DNA of 64,000 nucleotides from an uncultured Pelagibacteraceae bacterium. Lineage in GTDB: Bacteria > Pseudomonadota > Alphaproteobacteria > Pelagibacterales > Pelagibacteraceae. The stretch is from NCBI GenBank assembly GCA_902615715.1, contig CACMQA010000003.1, positions 20,001 to 84,000 on the forward strand, written 5' to 3'. The stretch's first letter is position 1. Each line of letters opens with the position of its first letter. Made by a program: the position numbers and the translations under genes. Positions 27,828 to 37,754 of the stretch are shown in pieces. The notes beneath the pieces are model-generated. The model searched no databases. It was not told the DNA's origin and saw nothing but the letters and a program-made list of their open reading frames with translations.

Positions 27828-28568
27828 TTAGTATTTAACACTCAACAAATACAAGCCATATGCAGGAGCAGGTGGAGCGCAACGCTCTCTTTTTTTTGAC
27901 TTAAAAGCCTCTTTAAAGTCACTTAAACTCCATTTACCAGTTGACAAATATTTTAAACAACCAACCATTGATCTTACTTGATTTTGAAGAAATGATTTTG
28001 AACTGAATCTAATCTTAATTTTACCATTAATTTTACTGACTTTTATTGGGAGCATTTTTTTTATTGGTGACTTTGCAGAGCAAGTAGACGCTCTAAAGAT
28101 TGAAAAATCATGTGTACCCTCTAGAATTTTAGCTCCCTGTTTTAATAATTTTAGATTTATATTTTTTTTTACATGCCAAGCTCTATCACGATCAATTGAT
28201 AAATCTCCTTGCCTATTTATAATTAAATATTCATAAGTACGTAATTTTGCACTAAATCTTGCATGAAAATTATTGTTTTTAGTTTTGATATCTAAAATTG
28301 ATACATAATTTTTTTTCAAAAAAAAATTAATAGAATTTAAGAAAGTTTTTTTTTCTTTTATTTTTTTTTTTGATTTAAAATTTGCATATTGAGATAAAGC
28401 ATGTACTCCTTTATCAGTTCTTCCAGATCCTGTTATTCTGATTGGAGTTTTCAAAACTTTCTTTAAAGCTTTTTCAATGCTATTTTGTATTGATTTCCCA
28501 TTTTTTTGACTTTGCCAACCTACAAAATTCGTTCCGTCATATTCAATTTTTAAAAGATAGTTAAACAT
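27828..28568 (-). CDS. truA: tRNA pseudouridine(38-40) synthase TruA
   Basis: Isomerises uridines 38-40 in tRNA anticodon stems. I prefer ATG 28568 over the upstream in-frame ATG at 28589: family members start only a few residues before the YLLKIEYDGTNFVGWQ block, and 28568 lies just after the fmt stop. This gives 246 residues. The catalytic Asp is D52 in GSGRTDKGVHA. The LRTYEYLI and NQVRSMVGCL segments are canonical. It is co-transcribed with def and fmt. Confidence 0.94.
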   Translation of the reverse strand: MFNYLLKIEYDGTNFVGWQSQKNGKSIQNSIEKALKKVLKTPIRITGSGRTDKGVHALSQYANFKSKKKIKEKKTFLNSINFFLKKNYVSILDIKTKNNNFHARFSAKLRTYEYLIINRQGDLSIDRDRAWHVKKNINLKLLKQGAKILEGTHDFSIFRASTCSAKSPIKKMLPIKVSKINGKIKIRFSSKSFLQNQVRSMVGCLKYLSTGKWSLSDFKEAFKSKKRERCAPPAPAYGLYLLSVKY

Positions 28569-28569
28569 T

Positions 28570-29490
28570 CTAATTAAGATTTTGGCCAACTTTAATTCTG
28601 TTACCCTTTAAAAATTCTTTTGCAATCATTTTATTTTTTCCTTCTTTTTTAACCTCTAGTATTTGGATGGCGTTTTTCAAACAACCTATTGTAAATTTTT
28701 CATCTAAAACCATTCCTGGTTTTCCTTCGCAAATTATTTTTTTTGCTTTAATTATTTTTACTCTTGATCCATCAAGTTCAAACCAACATCCTGGATTAGG
28801 ATTTAAAGCGTTAATTTTTGCTAAAATATTTTGAGCATCTTCACGCCAATTAATTTTGGCTTCTGTTTTTGCAATTTTTTTTGCATAAGTTATTTCAGAC
28901 TCATTTTGCGGTTGAAATTTAGCTTTATTCGCTTCAATTAATTCTAGTGCATCTAAGATAAGTTTAGCACCTATCTTTGACATTTCTTTACTTTGCTCCT
29001 CACAATTAAAATTGGGGTGTATCTTTATTTTTGATTGTAACATTACTGGTCCTGAGTCTAACTCAGGCTCTATTTTCATTATCGAGATACCAGTTTCGCT
29101 ATCCATATTCATGATCGCCCTTTGAATAGGGGCTGCACCTCTCCACCTAGGTAATAAAGATGCGTGAACATTAATGAAAAGAATATTATTTATATTGAGC
29201 AATTCGGTAGGTAAAATTTTTCCATAAGCAACTACTACAACTACATCTGGATTAGATTTTTTTATATGATTAATTTCCTCATTTGTATTAAGTGTGGTTG
29301 GACATCTTACTTTTAAATTTAATTTTTCTGAGTAATTATGAATCTTTGAATGGTTGATTTTTTGTCCTCTCCCACTTTTTGTTGGTGGTTGAGTATACAC
29401 CTCTAGGATTTTGTGATCAGAACCGTGTATTGCTTTTAGGATCGGAACTGCAAAGTCTGGTGTTCCCATAAAAATAATTTTTAAAGCCAT
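28570..29490 (-). CDS. fmt: Methionyl-tRNA formyltransferase
   Basis: Formylates Met-tRNA(fMet) for initiation. The 306-residue protein has IIFMGTPDFAVPIL at the start, the formyl-transfer site with N107, H109 (NVHASLLPRWRGAAPIQRAI) and D145 (ELDSGPV), and the C-terminal OB-type domain for tRNA binding. It lies 5 bp downstream of def, the enzyme that later removes the formyl group, and 1 bp before truA. Confidence 0.97.
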   Translation of the reverse strand: MALKIIFMGTPDFAVPILKAIHGSDHKILEVYTQPPTKSGRGQKINHSKIHNYSEKLNLKVRCPTTLNTNEEINHIKKSNPDVVVVVAYGKILPTELLNINNILFINVHASLLPRWRGAAPIQRAIMNMDSETGISIMKIEPELDSGPVMLQSKIKIHPNFNCEEQSKEMSKIGAKLILDALELIEANKAKFQPQNESEITYAKKIAKTEAKINWREDAQNILAKINALNPNPGCWFELDGSRVKIIKAKKIICEGKPGMVLDEKFTIGCLKNAIQILEVKKEGKNKMIAKEFLKGNRIKVGQNLN

Positions 29491-29495
29491 TAATC

Positions 29496-30020
29496 TTATA
29501 AAATAACTTTATCGAGTTCTTTTTTGTGCTTTATTAATTTTTTTACAATCATATCTTTTTTTAATTTTGACAAATAATCAATAAATAATATACCATTCAA
29601 ATGATCGACCTCGTGTTGTATACAAGTGGCCAAAAGTCCATCTGCTTTAAGTTTTTTTTCTTTACCGTTGTAATCAATAAATTTAATTTGACACTCCGCT
29701 GGTCTTTCAATTTCTGCAAAGTGGCCTGGTAGAGAAAGACATCCCTCTTCATGAACTGAAGTTTTTTTAGACGAAGAAATTATTTCAGGATTAATTAAAA
29801 AAAGTGGATTTTTTTTTTCTTTATCTTTGGAAATATCAATTACAATTAACCTTTTTAAAATACCTACTTGAACTGCTGCTAGACCTATACCTGGAGCATC
29901 ATACATGGTCTCCAACATATCATCTAGTAAGGCTCTAAGCTCATCATCAACTGTTTCTAGCATTTCACTTTTTTTTCTTAAAATAGGATCTGGTTCGATA
30001 ACAATTTTTCTTTGAGACAT
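29496..30020 (-). CDS. def: Peptide deformylase
   Basis: Removes the N-formyl group from nascent proteins. The 174 residues contain all three motifs: PGIGLAAVQVG (Q51), EEGCLSLPG (C94, metal ligand) and QHEVDH (H136, E137, H140). This is a type I enzyme of normal length. It is the first gene of def-fmt-truA and lies 17 bp downstream of the periplasmic unknown protein. Confidence 0.97.
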   Translation of the reverse strand: MSQRKIVIEPDPILRKKSEMLETVDDELRALLDDMLETMYDAPGIGLAAVQVGILKRLIVIDISKDKEKKNPLFLINPEIISSSKKTSVHEEGCLSLPGHFAEIERPAECQIKFIDYNGKEKKLKADGLLATCIQHEVDHLNGILFIDYLSKLKKDMIVKKLIKHKKELDKVIL

Positions 30021-30037
30021 TATTAATTATATTTTAA

Positions 30038-31771
30038 TTAAATTCTTTTGGGTAGAGCTGAATTTAAGACTTTATTTCTTATTGTAACTAGGTTCATTTT
30101 ATTCAAAAGATTAGTTACAAAATATATAGTTTCAGAATCAAGTTCATAAGGCTCATCTTCACCAATTATCTCAACTATCTTCAATGCCAAAAAAGCTTTT
30201 TGATCATTATCAATTAATTTTAATAAGTTATTTGGCACATCAAATTTATCTGCTAATTCATCATATTTAAAATTTGATGGTAAAGAAAAACCATCCGTTA
30301 ATAAGGCGTCAGCTAAGGCTAAATCTTTTGCGGAAACAAAATACTTCTTATTTTTTGAGATTTTTTTAAAAATCTTATCAATATCTTTTTGTACTTTCTT
30401 CTTATTCTCACCCTCTAAAAAATATTTTAATATTTTTGATTGATGTAAAATTTTATCATTGTATCTCACTTTTCCAAGAGTTAAATCCTCTTCAGTAACA
30501 ACTCTGTTAAGAGCAGTTTCTTGATAATCTTTGGGTAAATTTTCTATTCCAATTTCCTCAATACGATTACTCAAAAATTTAGCGTAAACATTTACTAAGT
30601 CGTCTTTTTTAAACAGCTCATCTAATAAAAATAAATATTTAATTTTTGTTTCATTTGCTTCAGTAAGTAAATACTTTTGATAAATAAGCGCTCTTGCATC
30701 ACTTCCATCTAAAGTTTGATAGGTATTATTAGCATTGATAAGAGTTTTGAGATCAAAAGGAACTTGTTTGTAAATTTCAAAAATTTTATTTTTATCAAGC
30801 TGATTGTTATTCGCAGCAGTTTCCAATTCTTTTAATTTTTCTTTGTCAGATATATCTTCTAATTTAATTAAATTTGCAGCGTTTAGATATTTCCAAATTT
30901 CAGGTTTTGTTTTTTTTGTTGGCTCATATTTAAAATCTTTGATTGTTATGCTTGAAAGATAAAAATTTAAAAGATTTTTTTCATTAATTTTATTGCTTGT
31001 TTCTTGTGTTAATCCTAGTAGAAAATTAATTTTTTCATCATAAAATTTATTAGATTGTTTTTGTTCACGTAAAAGATCTAACAAAAGCTGTGCTTCAGGT
31101 TTTTTGTTGTTAAAAACGAGACAGTAAATTTTAAATTTCTCTAAATAAGCATCTTTTATTTTAGCATCAATGAATTTAATTTTTTCACAACCCTCTTTGA
31201 TGTTCCCACCTGCAATATTTTTATCAACTAAATATTGAACAGCTTTACTTTTGCTATCAAATTGCTCATTACGCTTTAAAAAATCTTCTATTAAATCTTC
31301 TCTTTCATTTTCTATTAACCAATTAATTTTTAATTCAACAAATTCTTTGTCTGTCATATCTTTTGGAGGATATGAAAATGAAAACAAAATTGCTTCTAAT
31401 ATTTCTTTTGAGGAATTTGAAAGTTCAATCTTATTTAATCTTTTTAAACTAGACTTTAAATCTTCAGCCTTTGTAGTAGACCACATATTTAAACTTAAAT
31501 TGTAGCTAGCAGGCTCATAAATACCATATATTTTTTTTTCTTCAGATATGCTTGTGATACCCTCTTCAATTTTTATTTGATTTTGTGGCTTTATAGTTTG
31601 AGATGACTTTAAAATAGACTCTATTTGATCGTCTTGACTCTCGGGTTTCTGAAGTTCGCTCTTATTTTCTTTTTTATTTTTCCATATATCAATTTTTTCC
31701 TCACTAATAAGGGGTGTAAAAGAAAAAATTATTAATAAGCTAATTATATAATTAAAGCTTTTTAATTTCAT
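30038..31771 (-). CDS. Exported protein of unknown function, 577 residues
   Basis: It has a signal-peptide-like start: MKLKSFNY then a hydrophobic stretch ending near residue 22-24 (TPLISEEK). The mature part is charged and appears almost wholly helical, with Lys/Glu/Leu-rich repeats of roughly TPR or alpha-solenoid character and no Cys-based catalytic motif. A conserved-looking C terminus (DEPYELDSETIYFVTNLLNKM) ends the protein. I do not recognise a family. It precedes def on the same strand and its start overlaps a 59-residue membrane ORF by 20 bases. A periplasmic scaffold or envelope-assembly role would be a guess. Confidence 0.7.
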   Translation of the reverse strand: MKLKSFNYIISLLIIFSFTPLISEEKIDIWKNKKENKSELQKPESQDDQIESILKSSQTIKPQNQIKIEEGITSISEEKKIYGIYEPASYNLSLNMWSTTKAEDLKSSLKRLNKIELSNSSKEILEAILFSFSYPPKDMTDKEFVELKINWLIENEREDLIEDFLKRNEQFDSKSKAVQYLVDKNIAGGNIKEGCEKIKFIDAKIKDAYLEKFKIYCLVFNNKKPEAQLLLDLLREQKQSNKFYDEKINFLLGLTQETSNKINEKNLLNFYLSSITIKDFKYEPTKKTKPEIWKYLNAANLIKLEDISDKEKLKELETAANNNQLDKNKIFEIYKQVPFDLKTLINANNTYQTLDGSDARALIYQKYLLTEANETKIKYLFLLDELFKKDDLVNVYAKFLSNRIEEIGIENLPKDYQETALNRVVTEEDLTLGKVRYNDKILHQSKILKYFLEGENKKKVQKDIDKIFKKISKNKKYFVSAKDLALADALLTDGFSLPSNFKYDELADKFDVPNNLLKLIDNDQKAFLALKIVEIIGEDEPYELDSETIYFVTNLLNKMNLVTIRNKVLNSALPKRI

Positions 31772-31931
31772 TTGTTACGTCGATTTTGAATTTTTTTTCA
31801 GGGTTTGGAAAACTTATTTTTTCTATAAGGAAAATCGATAAAATAAAAATTAAAATCACAAACAACAATTTAATCAAAATTTTTATTATCGAATTCCCTA
31901 AACTTGGTTGTCTGTTGTATTTAAGTTGCAT
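31752..31931 (-). CDS. 59-residue single-pass membrane protein (candidate)
   Basis: Starting at ATG 31931 the frame runs 59 codons to TAA at 31752-31754. The start is MQLKYNRQPSLGNSIIKILI, followed by a long hydrophobic helix (about 15-36, KLLFVILIFILSIFLI) and a basic C-terminal tail ending VTNEIKKL. Its last 20 bases overlap the start of the 577-residue exported protein, suggesting coupling. The region would otherwise be a 233 bp gap in a genome whose gaps are mostly under 100 bp. The ribosome-binding site is weak. AT-rich DNA easily yields hydrophobic frames, so confidence is moderate. Confidence 0.45.
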   Translation of the reverse strand: MQLKYNRQPSLGNSIIKILIKLLFVILIFILSIFLIEKISFPNPEKKFKIDVTNEIKKL

Positions 31932-32004
31932 AGTTTTTGATTTGATTTAAACTCAATAAATAAGACATATTTATGAAAAATCAAAACCAAAAAAATTAGA
32001 TAAA

Positions 32005-32526
32005 GTGGAAAAAAACCTTACTTTGACCGGAATGATGGGAGTGGGAAAATCAACTATTGGTAAAAACTTAGCAAAAAAGCTTAAATGTAACTTTGTTGAT
32101 GTCGACAAGCTAATAGAAAACAATGAGGGGATGTCTATAAATTTAATTTTTAAAAAAAAAAAAGAAAGTTATTTTAGAAAAATTGAAAGCGAGATAGCCC
32201 TATCAGTGTTAAAAAAAACCAACTCTGTAATCGCATTGGGTGGAGGAGCATTTTTGAATAATTCAATTAGAAGAAGCATAAAAAAGTTATCTGTAAGTTT
32301 TTGGTTAGATGTACCTATTGATTTACTAATAAATAGATTAAAAAGGACCAAAAAAAGACCTCTTTTAAATAATAAGAATATAAATGAAACTGTTAAAAAA
32401 ATATATTTTGAAAGAAAAAAAATTTATAGTGAAGCAGATTTTAAAATCAAATGTAATTCTTTAAAAACAGAAGAAATAGTAGATAAAATATTGAAACTTT
32501 ATGAAAAATCAGGAAATCAAATTTAA
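32005..32526 (+). CDS. aroK: Shikimate kinase
   Basis: Phosphorylates shikimate on the way to chorismate. The 173-residue P-loop enzyme starts at GTG 32005, with Walker A GMMGVGKST at 9-17, the shikimate-binding DVDKLIE region, ALGGGAFL and the lid segment RTKKRPLL. The GTG is chosen because it directly precedes the conserved ENLTLTGMMG-like start of the family. It overlaps aroB by 26 bases, so the two are coupled. Confidence 0.95.
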   Translation: MEKNLTLTGMMGVGKSTIGKNLAKKLKCNFVDVDKLIENNEGMSINLIFKKKKESYFRKIESEIALSVLKKTNSVIALGGGAFLNNSIRRSIKKLSVSFWLDVPIDLLINRLKRTKKRPLLNNKNINETVKKIYFERKKIYSEADFKIKCNSLKTEEIVDKILKLYEKSGNQI

Positions 32527-33613
32527 AAATCAAAATTCTTCTTATTCAATTTTAATTGGTAAAAATACACTTAATTCTTTATCTAAGAAATTGAATTTTT
32601 TATGTCCAAAAACAAAAAATATAGCAGTAATAATCGATAAAAAAATTCCACTTAAATTTAAAAAAATTTTAAAGAATAAGTTGAAAAAATATAATCTATT
32701 TTTTATGCCATTCACAGCAAGCGAAAAAAATAAATCTTTAGAAACTGTCAATTCATATTTAAAAAAATTACTTTCTAAAAATTTTAATCGATCAGATTTA
32801 ATTATTGCGATGGGTGGAGGTATCACTGGTGATGTTGCTGGTTTCATTTCAAGCATTTTCAAAAGAGGAATTAATTTTATAAATATTCCAACTACTTTGC
32901 TTGCACAAGTTGACTCGGCAGTAGGTGGTAAAACTGGGGTAAACAGTATTTATGGAAAAAATCTTATAGGCTCTTTTTATCAACCAAAGTTAGTAGTGAT
33001 TGATACCTCTTTTATTGCTACTTTGCCAAAAAAAGAAATGATTTGCGGCTACGCTGAGATTTTAAAACACTCCATTATAAAAGATAAAAAATTTTTTAAT
33101 TGGTTGGAAAAAAATACAAAATTTATACTTTCTAAAAAGGAGAAAGAAATTGCATTTGCAATTAAAAGAAGTTGTGAAATAAAAACTCACTTTGTTGCTC
33201 AAGATGTAAATGAGAAAAATTTAAGAATGATTTTGAATTTTGGTCATACTTTCGCACATGCAATAGAAGTAAAAAATAATTATTCGAAAAAAACTACCCA
33301 TGGCGAGGCAGTTTTATCTGGGATGATTTTAGCCACGAAACTATCGGTAATAAAGAAAGTTTGCTCTCCTAAAATATTAAAACGTATTAAAAATATTTAT
33401 TTAAAAAATAATTTAGCTTACACTTATAAAAAATTTTCTAATAAAAACTTAGTTAATAAGTTAATTCCATATTTAAAAAATGATAAAAAAAACAATGACG
33501 AAAAAATTAATTTTATTTTACTTAAAAAAATAGGAAAAACTTCTCCACCAAACAAAAATAAGATTACAATTAACTATTTAAAAAAAATAAGCGCCGCTAT
33601 TTCTCAATACTAA
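32501..33613 (+). CDS. aroB: 3-dehydroquinate synthase
   Basis: Second step of the shikimate pathway, converting DAHP to 3-dehydroquinate with NAD and a divalent metal. The 370 residues have MGGGITGDVAGFISSIFKRG, the PTTLLAQVDSAVGGKTGVN block and metal ligands around GYAEILKHSII, NFGHTFAHAIE and HGEAVLSGM. aroK-aroB is the usual order. The end overlaps the convergent bolA gene by 17 bases. The rest of the pathway is elsewhere. Confidence 0.97.
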   Translation: MKNQEIKFKNQNSSYSILIGKNTLNSLSKKLNFLCPKTKNIAVIIDKKIPLKFKKILKNKLKKYNLFFMPFTASEKNKSLETVNSYLKKLLSKNFNRSDLIIAMGGGITGDVAGFISSIFKRGINFINIPTTLLAQVDSAVGGKTGVNSIYGKNLIGSFYQPKLVVIDTSFIATLPKKEMICGYAEILKHSIIKDKKFFNWLEKNTKFILSKKEKEIAFAIKRSCEIKTHFVAQDVNEKNLRMILNFGHTFAHAIEVKNNYSKKTTHGEAVLSGMILATKLSVIKKVCSPKILKRIKNIYLKNNLAYTYKKFSNKNLVNKLIPYLKNDKKNNDEKINFILLKKIGKTSPPNKNKITINYLKKISAAISQY

Positions 33614-33854
33614 TTTCTAAAGCGTGTATTTTAGTTTTAAGGTCATCATTTAAGACTTTCATAATCATTTTTTGGGCGCTGACTCTGGATAATGAACTTA
33701 AATATAATGATTTTATTTTAAGATGTAAGTGAAATTTTTCTGGTGTATAAAATTTATGTCCTTTGTGTTTGTGCGAATTATCAACAATCTCAACATCTTC
33801 CAGTTCTAGTTCCTCATTTAATTTTGACTGAATTTCTGCAAAATAATTTTTCAT
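33597..33854 (-). CDS. BolA family protein
   Basis: 85 residues with the class II KH-like BolA fold pattern: a helix around IQSKLNEELELEDVEIVDNS, the HKGHKFYTPEKFHLHLKI strand region and SLSRVSAQKMIMKVLNDDL with the helix-turn-helix-like segment. The invariant His of FHLHLKI and the Lys-His-rich loop are present; they bind [2Fe-2S] with monothiol glutaredoxins in known family members. It is divergent from the J-domain/cobST genes by 30 bp, an arrangement also seen in other alphaproteobacteria. Confidence 0.88.
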   Translation of the reverse strand: MKNYFAEIQSKLNEELELEDVEIVDNSHKHKGHKFYTPEKFHLHLKIKSLYLSSLSRVSAQKMIMKVLNDDLKTKIHALEISIEK

Positions 33855-33884
33855 TAATTTAATTTTACTATATAGAATTATTTA

Positions 33885-34400
33885 ATGAAAATTATTTGTG
33901 ATTGGGAAAATTGTAATGAAACTGGGGCCTATAAAGCTCCTGTTGAAAAAGATAATAGCAGAAAATATAGGCTTCTGTGCCTAAATCATATTAAAATTTT
34001 TAACAAAAATTGGAATTATTTTGAAAATATGAACGATCAAGAAATAGAGTTTTTTATTAAGTCCGATTTAACATGGCATAAATCTACCAAAACTTTTGGA
34101 TCATCAGATAATTTTTTTAATATTCTGTGGAATAATGCTTTAGAAGACAAATTAAATATCTTTAAAAGTTCAAATTTTCGAGACTTCAAAAAAACTAAAG
34201 TGTCACAGCAGGATAAAGATGCATTACAGGTTATGGAATTAAATGAGGATGTAAAATGGGCACAAATTCAATCAAAATTCAAAGAACTTGTAAAAAAGTA
34301 TCATCCTGATAAAAACCAAGGAAACAAAAAATTTGAAGATAAATTAAAAAAAATTACTTTGGCATACAGTCAATTAAAAAGAACTTTAGGAAAAAAATGA
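33885..34400 (+). CDS. J-domain protein with N-terminal Cys/His region
   Basis: 171 residues. The C-terminal J domain (about 112-168) carries HPD at 140-142 ([17 protein letters not shown]), so it can stimulate a DnaK ATPase. The N-terminal part has a Cys/His pattern (C5, C10, C32, H35) that could bind a metal, followed by a helical middle. It is not DnaJ itself: no Gly/Phe linker and no CxxCxGxG repeats. It overlaps cobS by 4 bases, so it probably acts with the CobS/CobT complex as a client adaptor. This linkage is inference from gene order. Confidence 0.85.
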   Translation: MKIICDWENCNETGAYKAPVEKDNSRKYRLLCLNHIKIFNKNWNYFENMNDQEIEFFIKSDLTWHKSTKTFGSSDNFFNILWNNALEDKLNIFKSSNFRDFKKTKVSQQDKDALQVMELNEDVKWAQIQSKFKELVKKYHPDKNQGNKKFEDKLKKITLAYSQLKRTLGKK

Positions 34401-35374
34401 ACACAGAACAATTTTTACCAAAAACAGACATCAAATTGTCAGTAAAACAAACTTTTGGGTTTGAAAGCGATATGCAGGTTGGGGCTTTTTCAAAAAAAAA
34501 TGAATACGTTCCAAAGATAGACCCTGACTACAAATTTGATAAAGACACTACTTTAGCAATTTTAGCGGGTTTCTCCTTTAATAAACGAGTTTTGATTCAA
34601 GGTTACCATGGGACAGGAAAATCTACTCATATAGAACAGGTAGCTGCAAGACTTAACTGGCCTTGTGTAAGAATAAATTTAGATAGTCATATAAGTAGAA
34701 TAGATTTAATCGGAAAAGACGCCATTGTACTAAAAGATGGAAAACAAATTACTGAATTTAAAGAGGGTATCTTACCTTGGTCAATTCAGAATCCAGTAGC
34801 ATTAGTTTTTGATGAATATGATGCTGGGAGACCTGATGTGATGTTTGTAATTCAAAGAATCTTAGAAAGTGAAGGAAATTTTACATTATTAGACAAGAAT
34901 AAAGTTTTACAACAACACGATTTATTTAGAATTTTCGCAACAACTAATACAGTTGGACTTGGTGATACAACTGGTTTGTACCATGGGACTCAACAAATTA
35001 ACCAAGGCCAGATGGATAGATGGAATATAGTTTCAACTTTAAACTATCTTCCATTTGAAAAAGAGCTAGAAATAGTATTAGCAAAGAATAAAAATTTAAA
35101 TAATAAAGAAGGTAAAGAACTTTTATCAAACATGATTAAAGTTGCTGATCTAACTAGAAAAGGTTTCATTAATGGTGACATCTCAACTGTAATGAGTCCT
35201 CGTACAGTTTTACATTGGGCAGAGAATACTAGTATATTTAAAGATCAGGGATATGCTTTTAGAATTACTTTCTTGAATAAGTGTGATGAATTGGAGAAAA
35301 AAATAATTTCTGAATACTACCAAAGATGTTTTGGGGAAGACTTGCCGGAGTCTTCTATCAATATCACTTTATAA
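34397..35374 (+). CDS. cobS: CobS-type AAA+ ATPase (cobaltochelatase subunit family)
   Basis: A 325-residue MoxR/CobS AAA+ ATPase with Walker A GYHGTGKS at 69-76, Walker [11 protein letters not shown] near 135-144, and the sensor region [21 protein letters not shown] that is typical of CobS. CobS with CobT forms the ring complex that powers CobN in aerobic cobalamin synthesis. No cobN or other cobalamin gene is in this window. SAR11 bacteria are not known as B12 makers, so the role here may be a different metal or protein remodelling task. It is flanked by J-domain and cobT genes. Confidence 0.9.
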   Translation: MNTEQFLPKTDIKLSVKQTFGFESDMQVGAFSKKNEYVPKIDPDYKFDKDTTLAILAGFSFNKRVLIQGYHGTGKSTHIEQVAARLNWPCVRINLDSHISRIDLIGKDAIVLKDGKQITEFKEGILPWSIQNPVALVFDEYDAGRPDVMFVIQRILESEGNFTLLDKNKVLQQHDLFRIFATTNTVGLGDTTGLYHGTQQINQGQMDRWNIVSTLNYLPFEKELEIVLAKNKNLNNKEGKELLSNMIKVADLTRKGFINGDISTVMSPRTVLHWAENTSIFKDQGYAFRITFLNKCDELEKKIISEYYQRCFGEDLPESSINITL

Positions 35375-35375
35375 A

Positions 35376-37175
35376 GTGGAAAATAAAAAAGAAAAAATAG
35401 CTGATTTTAAAACTGCAATAAGCTCTACGGTAAGATCTCTATCTAATTCAGAAAAAATTGAAGTTTCTTTCGGAAATGATAGCTCCAAATCTGGAACGAA
35501 TTCAATAAGACTCCCAGAACTAAGTTCTACAAATAACAAATTAAATTATAATCAAATAAGAGCATTAGCAGACTCAAAATCTTTGAGACATAGATTTTCT
35601 GATACAAAAACATTTAAACAATATGAGCCAACTGGAAATATATCGAAACAGTTATATAGAATTTCAGAAAAAATTAGATGTGAAAAAATTGGAACTAGCT
35701 ATTTTAAAGGAGTAAAAAACAATATTGAAACTTTTTACCAAGAGAGGGTAAGTGGCTTAGATCTTAAAAGTAGTGAAGATAAAATTGTTGAGTCTTTTGA
35801 AAATTATTTAAGAACAAAATTCCTTGATTTTGAAAATAATAGCCAAATCGACAAAAAACTAAAATCATACAAAAAGGATTTAAATGAGAAATTTAAAGAT
35901 AAGATTGGCCAATTAAATGAGTTTACTTTAGATCAAGAGAAATTTAACTCCTTAATTTCTGAACTTATCGCAAATATGAATCTTGATGAAAATTTAGATG
36001 AAGAAGAAAAAAAAGATGATGAAAAAAATAACGACGATAAACAAAATAAACCAGATAACCAGGATAAACAGGCAAAAGAAAAAGAGGATAAGCAGGAGGA
36101 AATGTCTATAGACTCAGGTATGCCTGATCTTGAAAATGAAGCCAAAGAATCGGACCAAGCTGAGGAAGAAGTTGAAATAGAAGACAGTTCTCAACCAGAT
36201 TTAAGAAAAAAAGGAAAAAGCGCTTTAGGTGACATAAATTATAAAACCTACACTGAAGAATTTGACGAGATTGTTAAAGCAGAGGAATTAGAGAATACAG
36301 AAGAACTAATTAGACTAAGAAAAAATTTAGATCAGCAATTATTACAACTGAAAAATTTTATCTCTAAACTTGCCAATAAATTACAAAGGAAACTTCTAGC
36401 TAAACAAAATAGATCTTGGAATTTCGACCTCGAGGAAGGTTTATTGGATACATCAAAATTGCCAAGAATAATCATGGATCCATTCAATTCTTTATCTTTT
36501 AAAAAAGAAAAAGATATTGAGTTCAAAGATACACTAGTAACAATTTTAATTGATAACTCCGGTTCGATGAGAGGTAAACCTATTTCAGTAGCAGCAATCT
36601 GCGCTGACATACTTTCCAGGACATTAGAAAGATGTGCGGTCAAAGTAGAAATACTTGGCTTTACAACAAAACATTGGAAGGGAGGATCTTCTAGAGAAAA
36701 ATGGATGAAAAATGATAAACCAACGTTACCAGGAAGATTAAATGATCTCAGACACATTATTTATAAATCAGCGGACACGCCATGGAGACAGGCTAAAAAT
36801 AATATGGGTCTGATGCTCAAAGAAGGGTTATTAAAAGAAAACATTGATGGTGAAGCACTTAAATGGGCTTATAACAAAATGAATAGAAGAAAAGAAGAAA
36901 GAAAAATTCTAATGGTTATCTCAGATGGAGCTCCAGTAGACGACTCTACTTTATCAACAAATACTAGTGAATATCTAGAGTCTAACCTTAAAAAAACAGT
37001 CAAATGGATTGAGAATAAAACAAACATTGAATTATTAGCTATTGGTATTGGTCATGATGTTACAAGATACTACAATCAAGCTGTTAAAATTACAGATGTT
37101 CAAGATTTAGGTGATGTAATGATTAACCAATTAACTGATCTATTTGTTGAAGGAAATAAAAAAACAATTCACTAA
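35376..37175 (+). CDS. cobT: CobT-type VWA protein (cobaltochelatase subunit family)
   Basis: Partner of CobS. The frame is open from an ATG at 35331 inside cobS. I prefer GTG 35376, two bases after the cobS TAA, because family members begin just before the [16 protein letters not shown]-like segment. This gives 599 residues. The order is: N-terminal helical domain, an acidic Lys/Asp/Glu/Gln-rich linker (about 200-285), and a C-terminal von Willebrand A domain with the metal-dependent adhesion site DNSGSM. All MIDAS residues in that motif are present. It ends with a 4-base overlap with the convergent VUT gene. Confidence 0.88.
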   Translation: MENKKEKIADFKTAISSTVRSLSNSEKIEVSFGNDSSKSGTNSIRLPELSSTNNKLNYNQIRALADSKSLRHRFSDTKTFKQYEPTGNISKQLYRISEKIRCEKIGTSYFKGVKNNIETFYQERVSGLDLKSSEDKIVESFENYLRTKFLDFENNSQIDKKLKSYKKDLNEKFKDKIGQLNEFTLDQEKFNSLISELIANMNLDENLDEEEKKDDEKNNDDKQNKPDNQDKQAKEKEDKQEEMSIDSGMPDLENEAKESDQAEEEVEIEDSSQPDLRKKGKSALGDINYKTYTEEFDEIVKAEELENTEELIRLRKNLDQQLLQLKNFISKLANKLQRKLLAKQNRSWNFDLEEGLLDTSKLPRIIMDPFNSLSFKKEKDIEFKDTLVTILIDNSGSMRGKPISVAAICADILSRTLERCAVKVEILGFTTKHWKGGSSREKWMKNDKPTLPGRLNDLRHIIYKSADTPWRQAKNNMGLMLKEGLLKENIDGEALKWAYNKMNRRKEERKILMVISDGAPVDDSTLSTNTSEYLESNLKKTVKWIENKTNIELLAIGIGHDVTRYYNQAVKITDVQDLGDVMINQLTDLFVEGNKKTIH

Positions 37176-37747
37176 TTCTTTATTTCTGAAACCGAACTTT
37201 CTGAAAAGTCTTTTATCTTATTAATTAATAATCTAAATGGAATTAACATTGCCAATGATATAAATAATTTAACTGCTAAATCTCCAAAAGCTAAAGACAC
37301 CCAAGGTATTTCTGTTGCGTAAAAAGCAATTGAAAAAAATAAAAACGTATCAGTTACTGAGCCAATTATTGATGATGTGAGAGGAGCTACATACCATATT
37401 TTTTTTCTTAAAGAGTCAAAGATTTGAACATCTAAGTTTTGAGCAACAAAAAATGCAACACCAGAACCAACAGCAATTCTTATAGAAATGATATCAGAAA
37501 AATTAGTTGATACAAATAATGTTAAAAGTACTCCAATAGTAAATCCTACATACACAACTTTTCTTGCTACCAATTTACCGTAAGCACGGTTTGCTAAATC
37601 TGTTATTAAAAAAGTGATCGGATAACTAAAAGCACCATAGGTTAAGATTTCATCTAATCCCAGATATTGAACGGGAAATTGAACTAAGTAGTTTGAAAAA
37701 ACTACAACCAAACCCATTAGAAGAGACAGTTTGTAAAATAAATTCAT
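37172..37747 (-). CDS. VUT family transporter (YhhQ-like, queuosine precursor)
   Basis: A 191-residue membrane protein with about six hydrophobic segments and the VUT signatures [18 protein letters not shown] and [18 protein letters not shown]. Family members import the queuosine precursors preQ0 or preQ1 used to modify tRNA anticodons. The substrate is inferred from family. It follows rpmB by 7 bp and is probably co-transcribed. If the cell cannot make preQ1, this importer would be its source. Confidence 0.85.
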   Translation of the reverse strand: MNLFYKLSLLMGLVVVFSNYLVQFPVQYLGLDEILTYGAFSYPITFLITDLANRAYGKLVARKVVYVGFTIGVLLTLFVSTNFSDIISIRIAVGSGVAFFVAQNLDVQIFDSLRKKIWYVAPLTSSIIGSVTDTFLFFSIAFYATEIPWVSLAFGDLAVKLFISLAMLIPFRLLINKIKDFSESSVSEIKN

Positions 37748-37754
37748 TATAGAA

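Noticed and set aside
35331-35375. ATG 35331 as the cobT start
   Set aside because: It would overlap cobS by 44 bases and add residues not expected in the family. GTG 35376 directly after the cobS stop fits better.
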